From: Ctenosaura bakeri
Taxonomy: Eukaryota > Chordata > Lepidosauria > Squamata > Iguanidae
Length of the DNA: 64,000 bases
Reading direction: 5' to 3'
NCBI GenBank assembly: GCA_948474755.1
Contig: CAOLHI010000057.1
Coordinates: forward strand, 620,001 to 684,000
The position numbers and the translations under genes were made by a program. Under the pieces are notes generated by a model that did no database searches, was not told the origin of the DNA, and worked only from the letters and a program-made list of their open reading frames with translations. Positions 56,479 through 64,000 of the stretch are shown here, piece by piece (within the stretch, counting starts at the first letter, position 1; each line of letters begins with the position of its first letter).

Positions 56479-57190
56479 TTAAGGCAGATCATAGCACCTG
56501 AACGCCGAGGATTTCCACCTACGCATCCTCCTGATGTCGTCAGCTTTCATGCCCATCTGTGCTGCAGTGGAAGCAGCCCTTATGCGAAATGAGTGTGTGC
56601 CAAAATTGACTCCCTACAGGCCCAATTGTAGCAGGGCCTTCTTTGTAATGGTCAAGAATTGATACCTAGTGAGTGGAGTTGTGTCTGCATGATAAAAAAG
56701 AGGTCCTGCATGTTCCTTTGTTAGCAGTATAAGCTCTAAGCACCCTTACCGGGCCCAAGGTTGCATCAATGTATTCCCGTAAGGTCACAACATCGCTCCA
56801 TTTGGCCTGATCTGTCTTTGATCCCCTTATGACCAGACTGAAATTCCGCTCCCCCCAAGACAGATCCTGGAATGCCAGGGCCCTGTCCGATCTATCCTCT
56901 TTGCTCTGAATGACCAATTCACTTATTCTTAGCGCCCTGAAAAATGCAATGAGAGCCGCTGAGTGAAACAAAAGAGCCTCATATGTTGAGGAACACACTA
57001 CTTTCCATGCCTCACCCAAACCCCTCAGGGTACCAGGAGAAAGTGGTTGCCTGTTACCTCATACCGTTTACTTGCTTAAGGACCACACAAAGCTGCAAAA
57101 TGTGGTCTACTGGGAGTGCCAAGTGTCCTGAAATCTTTTGGACTTACGAAAGTTGCTGAATTCCCTAACTGCCTTGCTGTAACCCTTCTT
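56479..57190 (-). pseudogene. Ngaro tyrosine recombinase domain
   Basis: Minus strand. LLFHSAALIAFFRALRISEL (about 56950) contains the first catalytic Arg, and LVIRGSKTDQAKW is the beta-sheet Lys region. After a frame change at about 56680, GTHSFRIRAAS (about 56590, H-x-x-R) and RRWKSSAFRCYDLP (Tyr codon 56491-56493) complete the R...HxxR...Y set, followed by TAA at 56479. In the family this enzyme recombines the circular cDNA into the genome through a 3'-phosphotyrosine link. The catalytic residues survive even though the frame is broken. Confidence 0.85.
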
Positions 57191-57234
57191 AGTGCTGGGT
57201 GCGATTGACATACCTATCATCCTCATTACCTCAC

Positions 57235-57720
57235 CCCGCCAAGATTCCACAGGCCAGCGGGCATCGGTTCTGGTAGGGCTGGAGCCAGTTCGCTAAAGCG
57301 TTCCATGTGCATATGGGAAAGAGAGTCAGCCAAAGAATTATCAATGCCCGCAACATGTACTGCTTTGAAAACAATGCTAAATCGTAGACATTGAAGCCCG
57401 CTCCAGTGTCATAACACGCTATTACTTTGAAGAAGGATAGTTGATCACTCTGACTGTAGCCTGGTATCACACCAAACTGGGCGGCATCATTTGCTTACTT
57501 ACGTGCCCAGATGCGCACTGCTATCCATATTGGGAAAACTCCAAAAATTTTCAGGTCAGCTGTGATGCCCGCTTCTGCCCCAACTCCCGGGCTATCTCTA
57601 GGTGCAGCACCTGCCTCCGAAAAAGACACTGTAGCCAATGGAACCTGTTGCGTCAGAATATATTTGCAATGTATCCTTGACTTTAATTTCATCACGCCAA
57701 AAGGCGACACCGTTAAAAAC
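57235..57720 (-). pseudogene. Ngaro RNase H domain
   Basis: Minus strand. LQIYSDATGSIGYSV (about 57650) carries the first Asp, FGVFPIWIAVRIWA (about 57540) matches the segment around the catalytic Glu, and VFKAVHVAGIDNSLADSLS (about 57340) carries the final Asp. Stops and frame changes separate the parts. The domain removes the RNA strand during cDNA synthesis in active relatives. Confidence 0.75.
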
Positions 57721-57754
57721 AGCCAAGAACTCCTGTATGCTTCTAAGTCTAACT

Positions 57755-58455
57755 TCAACTCTCTAGTGATCCTAATTCGGTGGTGTGGCTTGGTGACACC
57801 CTTAGAGGCATTGCACAGCCACCTGATAAACTCCCTGCCACGCGCCATCCCCTGCAGTCAAAATTCAGATGCCCTAATATCTCCTGAAATTCCCTGAGAG
57901 TCGCTTTGCGCCTACCCCAGAAAATGGCCACCCCTGACCCGAGATCCTGAACTTTGGCTGGTGGCAATTTATGGGCTTGGTTTACTGTCCAATTTGATTC
58001 CCCAAAAATGTAAGTCCCTGTGTGGGGCCTTCTGTTTACTCGTGTGCCAAGGGCACCCAGTTCTCCCATCAAGGATGCGAATTCTGACAAAGAAATGCGC
58101 ATTGCCCGGAGCCCCAACGTCAGACAATAGAAAATCATCTCAATGTTGCACAAAGCCCTGAAGGCCTAATTTCCTTTTAATGACCCATCCAAAAAGGTAC
58201 TGAATGTCTCAAAGGCAAAATGCGACCCGAACGTCCCATCAGGAGGGAGTGTTCAACGTAAAATTTACCCTCAAAGGTAAACCCCAAAAGTTCAAAACTG
58301 GATGGGTGCACATGTAGTAGGCGGAAGGCTGACTTGATATCTGCTTTGGCCAGCTCAGCCCAAACCCCATGCCTGCGCACCACCCGCACTGCTGTATCAA
58401 ATGAAATATACCTAACTGAACATACCTCTTCCGTGTACCATGGCACATTTGAGTT
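57755..58455 (-). pseudogene. Ngaro reverse transcriptase, C-terminal half
   Basis: Minus strand: AELAKADIKSAFRLLHVHP (about 58330) holds the first catalytic Asp, then FELLGFTFEGKFYVE and a frame break. DDFL follows with the catalytic pair at 58134-58139, preceded by a stop where Tyr-Leu is usual. TLREFQEILGHLNF (about 57890) and NASKGVTKPHHRIRITRELK (about 57800) form the connection to RNase H. The fingers region before CSVRYISFD is missing. Confidence 0.8.
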
Positions 58456-58470
58456 GCTGTTGGTACACAG

Positions 58471-59689
58471 AAGTGTGCCTCATAGATTTCCCCCTTGGTT
58501 CATGTTTTTCTTTGGTCTTAAATATGATTTATCTTGGATTTAGTAAAAGAAGGTAAAGAGGGTGGCTGATTCCTGACCTTCTTTTCCCATTCTTTTCATT
58601 TCACTGATGCTCAATACTAACAGGAAGAAAACAAAACTACCCTGATGAAAACCTACATTACCTGTTGGATGCCGATGTACTGGCATCTGGCATAAATGTC
58701 TTTTAATCCACTAGAAGAACCACTTGCTTTAGATGCCTATTTAGTCCACTGTGTATCCAGCCATAGTATTACTTTATTGCTGTATCAAGTATAATTACTA
58801 AAGGAAAGACCAGTGATAGATCTTAGCCTGTTAGATACAGCAGCTGTTAAAGGCCCCAAAAGACCTCTCCAAAATTCAGAAACTGCACAGAATCTCCTGA
58901 AGAGAATGCAGAGAAAAACACAGAGCCAATTGTTGTCTATTAGACAAAGGCAAACTTCCAGGGCATCCTCCCCACAGTGCCTGGTTCTGAGGAAGAATCC
59001 TTCAGAGTCAGGAGTTTGGGTCTGGTTGCTCTGTACACCATCACTGCCTGTGCAAAGGGATCAAAGCAAAAACAGAAAGCAGTGTCAGCAATAATATTGT
59101 ACTGTTAGTCTGAATGTAGAAGGCCCTATCAGTGAAGGAAGTTAATGCATTATCCCATATGACAGGCCAACTCTCCTCCCCCTTCTATTAATTATGACAC
59201 CAGTAGTTTGAGAGCAAGTAAATAACAAATACTGATGAGAGAGCTGAACCAGCCAAAGCATAACAGGCGGTTGGTCTGGAAGATCAGTGAACTGGAATAG
59301 AGGCAAACTCAACCCAGAACTAGACAGACTATTCAGGACTACGCTTCTGTAAGAGTTGAGGCCGTTCCATCAGACAGAAGGCTGCTGGTATGGGAGATAA
59401 TGAGTTCTGTCCCCATGGAAAAAGTGCGGCATTGAAATGTGCCCGTGCCAGATTGTTAATCACAGGTTTGGGCAGAAATGTCTTCGATTTTGCCCTAAGC
59501 AATTCCAGATAACTTTATCATCCTTGCACGGATATCTACAGACCAAAACCTGGGATCTGTAACTGAAGGCTGATGCTGCAGCACTTCCTAACACTGAAAT
59601 AATACCTATCCACTATTAGAATGCGGTTAGCTTCCAACCCAGTTCTTCAGTTTGCAAAGATATTCTGTATCTTACTTGTGTTTGCCATG
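58471..59689. other. Intergenic, nothing recognised
   Basis: A 93-codon frame at 58813-59094 shows no motif I know. No repeat was identified. Confidence 0.4.
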
Positions 59690-59835
59690 GAAACAACCAG
59701 TAGAATCCTGGGGTTTGCAGCCCTCTCTGACTGCAAATTGTAACCACTGCTTCATAAACTGCAGCATTCCATAGCTGGCAGCCATGACAGTTAAAGTAGA
59801 ATCATAGCACTTTAACTGTGTAGTGTGAATGGGCC
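59690..59835. mobile_element. Old palindromic MITE, mostly right arm
   Basis: 'agaatcctggggtttgcag' on the left and 'ttaaagtagaatcatagcactttaactgtgtagtgtgaatgggccc' on the right. It resembles a second reptile MITE type whose ends read GGGCCCATTCACACTAC. The left terminus is gone. Confidence 0.55.
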
Positions 59836-60344
59836 CCTTGCCTATGTGTCTCATTCTTCCAAGCTTTTGGACTCTGAAGTTTCTCTGTGTTATAGTATAT
59901 CATCAAGAGTGCGTGATAACACCTGTCATACAGTAATCTTCCCATAAAATATTGGGACACTTTACAGAAAAGTAACTAGGGGTTCTTCTAAAACAATTTG
60001 TTGCCTGAAATGCACCCCTTCCTCCCCAGGTACAAAACATTCACTGGCCTGGCAGGAAGGCCCTGCCCCAGCCTTAGTGCTAAAATGGCCTTAGTGAAGA
60101 TACTAAGATAAAATACTATGTAAATGCTGTATAATTTGAAGACCTATAGCAATATTACTCATTCTTGCCTATGAGGATACAACTCATGAAAATTTACATT
60201 CCTGCATTTCAGAATATCTACAAATTTTAACTGTTCTGGCTGGTTGTCAAACATAAATATGCCCTCTGCTGCATTACAAGAATCAACACTGGTGACAACA
60301 CAGCTCCACTTTACAGATTCGTACTGTTGAGATAATAAATGCTG
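59836..60344. other. Intergenic or possible first intron
   Basis: If the CpG island at 60345 drives a minus-strand gene, this would be the start of its first intron. An open frame (60159-60419, minus) crosses from the island into this A-T-rich sequence, but it matches no protein I know. Confidence 0.35.
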
Positions 60345-60705
60345 CGAATAATGCCCAGTACCCCGCCGCCGGCACCGACGCGGCCGCAGCGAAGCCGCCG
60401 AGGCAGCCGCCGCCTCCATCCACCCGAAAAGGCCCGGACGCTGCAGGAGCCCCTCGGGTCCCAGCGGAGGAGGAAGGCCTGAACAGACCTCAAATCAGCC
60501 ATGTGGCGCCTCCGCCCAGGGCTGATACGACCTCCTCCTTCGCCTGGATTGACGAGAATGGCTGACGGGGAGGAGGGGCGGGCTCCAAATACTGAGCCCC
60601 GCCCCTCCTCCTCCCGCCAGCCAATGCAGCGTGATCTCGTGGCGTGGGAGGGCGGCAAAGGCCGTCCCCTCCCCCGCCATAGCAAGCTAGGCAGCGTGGG
60701 ACGAA
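60345..60705. promoter_or_regulatory. CpG-island promoter of an unidentified gene
   Basis: An isolated 360-bp block with dense, undecayed CpG in an A-T-rich, CpG-poor surround and no transposon termini. It contains GC boxes (GGGGCGGG at 60575-60582, CCCCGCCCC at about 60596-60604) and CCAAT at 60621-60625. On the minus strand a candidate first exon starts Met-Ala-Asp-Leu at about 60501-60498 (MADLRSVQAFLLRWDPRG...). It stays open to a possible donor GGG|GTACTG at about 60361. On the + strand MWRLRPGLIRPPPSP starts at 60501. I recognise neither peptide. The island is probably bidirectional or belongs to a gene whose other exons lie outside or are too short to see. Confidence 0.65.
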
Positions 60706-61512
60706 TAACATTGGGAATTAGCGAAGAGCACAAGCTAGCACTACGAGAGGCAGGGCAACATAGCGAGGTCTTTTACCCAATGTCAGGCCGAGTCAAGTAG
60801 CAAACAGAAGTAAATAATAATTGTTGTTTTTATTGATATACAGTCAAAACACATGTATGCAACACACTCACACAGAGATCTATAGAAATAAAGGTTGGAG
60901 TTGGATAGAGGGATTTTAAGAGGAGGTTTTGTATGGGAAATACTACACCTGTCCTGAAGCCCGGGTAGTCTGAAGAAAAGGGTCCATATCAGAGGAGATT
61001 CTCAGCACGAGGAGCTGAGGGGAAGGCTTGCCAAACGAAGTGGCAGCAAGGCAGGATGGAAATCAAGAGCGATCTGAGGAAGCGCTCAAAGTCAGGGGTT
61101 CTTATAGGGGAAAATGTGGCCGTAGGCTAGTCTATTCTCAGGGATAACAATGAGTTTCAGGCTGGAGACAAAGCCTCCGAAAGGTCAGTATTTTGCATGA
61201 TTGAGTTAAGGCTGAATTGTTAATAGAGTAGCCAGTATGCAAACGCGGAGTGCTTGACAGTTGAGTATTCGGCTAGTCAAGCTGCCTGCTTGGGGCAGGG
61301 AGTCCTTTGTAAGTTGCGTGCATACATAATGTGGTACTTGCTCTGAGGTCTCCTGAAGCGGCAGTCTGGCTATTTCTGGCCTGCCTGTATTTGTGTGGAA
61401 TATTTCAGCGATTAGCGGCCGTGGCTGGATGCGAGCTTGTCCGGGGGCCTTGCAAGCACATGGAGAGGAATAAGTAAGGAAGGCCAAATTATTGATATCA
61501 AATTGATATCTA
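60706..61512 (-). mobile_element. LTR family A (copy 2), abutting the CpG island
   Basis: Aligns throughout with 29338-30209, in the same orientation. Minus-strand TATA-like TATAAGA lies at about 61099-61106, and AATA(A)A at 60829-60834. 'ttgatatcaa' palindromes mark the 5' region. The last about 60 bp of U5 that copies 1 and 3 have are absent: the LTR stops at about 60706, directly at the island. No retroviral coding sequence is attached. LTR transcription would run into the island. Confidence 0.8.
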
Positions 61513-61538
61513 TTATCCCACAAGTCCGGGCTAGAAAC

Positions 61539-61787
61539 TGTGGTAACAAGCTAGTTCAATAAAATAGAAAAATGATCTAGAAGTTATGGCTGGGTGAACC
61601 TAGAGAAGCTACCAATGGGCATTGTATATGAAGGGTAATGAACTATCTTGTTTTACTATATAACCAGGTGAATGATAGAAATGATTGACCCCAGCAACAG
61701 TTGTTAACTGGCCTCTTGTGTTCCAATAAACATCATGGAAAGTATACGTGTGTTTTCTTGAGCGACTCAGAGTATCAAGATACAACA
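61539..61787 (+). mobile_element. Short LTR-like element, family D (tentative)
   Basis: Starts TGTGGTAAC and ends ATACAACA (TG...CA). It contains TATATAA at about 61657-61663 and CAATAAAC at 61724-61731, with about 60 bp to the end. This spacing fits a compact LTR in + orientation. No target duplication or second copy is seen, so the call is tentative. Confidence 0.42.
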
Positions 61788-63540
61788 AGTTCTCTAGTTC
61801 TTTGGTTCTCTAGTTCATTGTCAGTCCAGCAAATAGAATAAGATTTTCAGCTTCAGAAATTTCTGCTGCAAGATAGTATATTGGTATGTACAGGCATGAG
61901 GCAACATAGAAAACCTGAAATGTATTATGGTATTTTATGTAGCGATTATGGTATAGTATATGTCCTTCTGATTTATAAATTAACATCTTTATTATTTTTT
62001 TTATGTAGGCCATTGAAATATATACATAGGCCAAAACACATTGGTCTTGTTCTAAAATAAAATAATAAAAACCATCCCCACTGAGCACTTAGAGACATAT
62101 CCCCCTGCCTGTTTTCGTCAAGTTCCGTTGTTCCTCTTCCTGTTTTGGAAGCCTCCTCAGAAACATTCAGCAAGTGTCTAATTAAATAATCTTTCAGTGA
62201 CCAAAAAAAGATAATCTCCCTCGCAAAGAACCCTGATTATTTATGTTGTTCTCATGATTCCTCTGTTTTCTTGCCTTGCCTTCTATTTTTATTATTTTGT
62301 AATTTTGTTCATAGGACATTTTAGCGTTAAGGCTAACTGCAGCTTCTGTTGAAAACAGAGCTGGAAATCTTTCAAGTAAGTCAATACGTAAAAACATTTT
62401 GCTCTCCATGTTTTGTTCCACCTGCTACAAATCTGTTATTTTAAAAAAATCATGACAGAGGATGTTTAAAGGATAAGAAAGATGTACAATGTACTTTGGT
62501 ATGTCACAATGATTTTGTTTTTGGCTCCCGACTGTGTCCAACTGTTTCATGTGTTGTGTTTTGTTCAGCTTGCGGCATGTAACCATTTATTTTAGTACAG
62601 TGACTGCAAAGTCTATCCAGTTTAACTCTGTTCCCCTTTCTAAAGGGACTGAGGGGCTGTTTCTCTTATTAATGCAAATGTTAAAACTATTTCTAATTAT
62701 TATAAAACAACATATAGAAACGTACAAACACAGAGTACAAAATATCCACTATCTAGACAACAAACTATTAACAAAACTAACAAACATACAACATAAGAGG
62801 ATAAAAGGATTTCACACTTGACTTCCAGCTCACTAGTAACCAGCATTCTATGAAAGCTCATTTTACTTCTTCTAACCTCCTCCTAAGTACCCATACCTAA
62901 ATGATCAAAATATTTATCTATATCACAATTATATATTTCCCCTCCATTCTTGGTGCTAAACATCTGAATGTTTCTTGGGGAACAAGTTAGCCAGTACGTG
63001 ACAAAGTGCTAAGACTCATCCCTTTCTATTTTCTACCATGGGTCTGGACCCTGAACTGCTGCACCATGCAGACTGTGTGTGAGATACCAGAGCTGGAGAA
63101 CTTGATGCAAGGAAGGGATGAGGAGAAGGGGGCTAACATTCAACCAAAGGTTCCCAGACCTACCACCACTGGGATCTCTCTGGCAACCCAATCAACCTCT
63201 TGGACTTGAACCCCCAGACCCTTGGGGATTTTGGGAGGGCCATGATTCCCAGCCAGGAATATGAGTTACCATTTCTGGTGGACCAAAAGGCTTTTGGAAT
63301 GGGACTTCTAGATCGGATATACATTAGGACATGGGACTGAGGATCCCTGCCTGGAAGACACCATGACATAATGTATCAGATGTGGGTGAGTGATGTGCCA
63401 GGATCAGGGCGACAGGCAGGGGGCAGCTGAAGTGGCAGCAGCTGGAAGGGAAACAATCCTCTAAGGTGCTAGAGCCAGTGTCTCACAAGCTGAGGCCCAG
63501 CCACTTGGAGAAGCAGCAGAAAGGGCACCTCAACCAGCCC
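61788..63540. other. Intergenic, nothing recognised
   Basis: Lies between two LTRs of family A, but contains no retroviral domain, primer-binding site or polypurine tract. It is therefore not the inside of a provirus. No other feature was found. Confidence 0.5.
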
Positions 63541-63542
63541 TG

Positions 63543-64000
63543 TGTTACCCTGTTTACTGGGGGTCCCTGGAGGGAAGCCTATATGCGCTCTCAATTAACT
63601 AAGTTTGGGGAAATTAGCTAGAGCACAAGTTAGCAATGCGAGAGGCAGGGCAACACGGCGGAATCTTTTCCCCAATGTCTACGGGGTCAGGCCACGCCAA
63701 GAAGCACACCAAGTTTAAGAATAATTGAGATTTTTATTAAATACAGACAAACAGTGTATGCAACACACTCACACAAGTAACTATAGAAAATAAAGGTTGG
63801 AGTTGTATAGAGGGATTTTGAAAGGGATTGTTGAATTGGGTGATATGACACCTGTCCTGAAGATTGAGTTCGTTGGTATGGAGTCTCAGTACGTGGGACT
63901 GAGGGGACAGTTCACCAAACAAAGCAGCAGCAAGGCTGGATGGAAGTCCGGAGCGATCCTAGGAAAGTCTCGGAATCAGGGGTTTTTATAGGGAGAAATA
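63543..64000 (-). mobile_element. LTR family A (copy 3), cut by the window end
   Basis: Begins (as the LTR 3' end on the minus strand) with TGTTACCCTGTTTACTGGGG. It contains AATAAA at 63733-63738 and the TATA element at about 63983-63989, and is collinear with copies 1 and 2. It continues beyond the window. Confidence 0.82.

Larger units (their letters stand above)
55360..58470 (-). mobile_element. Ngaro-type tyrosine-recombinase retrotransposon, 5'-truncated
   Basis: On the minus strand four domains follow in the order expected for Ngaro: reverse transcriptase, RNase H, tyrosine recombinase, SGNH hydrolase. A 3' UTR of about 400 bp follows, with AATAAA near 55480, and a terminal segment reaching 55360. 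Ngaro elements integrate circular cDNA with a tyrosine recombinase instead of a DDE integrase. The gag region and the N-terminal half of RT are absent, so the element ends abruptly at about 58470. Frameshifts and stops occur in all domains, yet most catalytic residues remain, so decay is moderate. Class assignment is from domain content; split direct repeats were not verified. Confidence 0.88.

Noticed and set aside
60159..60419. 86-codon minus-strand frame starting in the CpG island
   Set aside because: It begins in CpG-rich sequence and runs on into A-T-rich sequence across a likely splice donor. The second half looks like intron read-through and matches no protein I know.
60706..64000. Two family A LTRs as the ends of one provirus
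   Set aside because: The 2 kb between them have no retroviral domains, primer-binding site or polypurine tract, and copy 2 lacks the LTR end. They are better explained as independent LTRs.
1..64000. CRISPR arrays, tRNA, rRNA or snRNA genes
   Set aside because: The tRNA-like boxes all belong to SINEs. No regularly spaced repeat-spacer structure and no rRNA-like sequence are present in this eukaryotic locus.

Overview
The window looks like the 3' end and downstream flank of one protein-coding gene in a squamate reptile (lizard or snake). The evidence for a squamate is several tRNA-headed SINEs with a Bov-B-like tail (the Sauria SINE type), CR1/L3 LINEs ending in ATTCTATG repeats, an APE-type LINE resembling Vingi/I, a Ngaro tyrosine-recombinase retrotransposon, a Ty1/copia integrase fragment and many palindromic MITEs. 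The species cannot be fixed from the sequence alone.

The only host coding sequence I can name is the terminal exon of UNC5D (netrin receptor, C-terminal part of the death domain) at 8153-8357 on the + strand. It has a good splice acceptor, and a 3' UTR follows. Positions 1-8152 are therefore the last intron of UNC5D. Most of what follows is intergenic and made of layered transposable elements. A second probable host feature is a CpG island with GC boxes and a CCAAT box at 60345-60705. I cannot identify its gene.

Layout. 1-8152: intron with L2-like LINE pieces, a SINE, short and long MITEs. 8153-8720: UNC5D last exon and probable 3' UTR. 9121-13930: MITEs and a tandem duplication. 14560-16741: the best preserved CR1 (reverse transcriptase open for 504 codons). 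16742-29337: mostly old unrecognised sequence with CR1 3' fragments. 29338-36361: an LTR, interrupted at its edge by a full-length 5.2 kb LINE with a 10-bp target duplication, then a different LTR with an adjacent polypurine tract. 36690-39830: a decayed CR1. 39831-50137: SINEs with MITEs nested inside them. 50138-53618: a solo-type LTR, an L1-like tail, a SINE and the copia integrase remnant. 55360-58470: 3' half of a Ngaro element in minus orientation (RT, RNase H, tyrosine recombinase, SGNH hydrolase). 60345-64000: CpG island abutted by an LTR, another LTR, and the start of a third copy of the first LTR family.

The most informative pattern is a group of MITEs, short (about 180 bp, palindromic) and long (about 410-680 bp, CpG-rich), that share termini beginning GGCC(A/C)TTTC and make 3-bp target duplications. 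Three of them sit within about 15 bp of the same position inside Sauria SINEs. The long type carries conserved near-perfect splice donor sites, and one copy lies 97 bp upstream of the UNC5D terminal exon.
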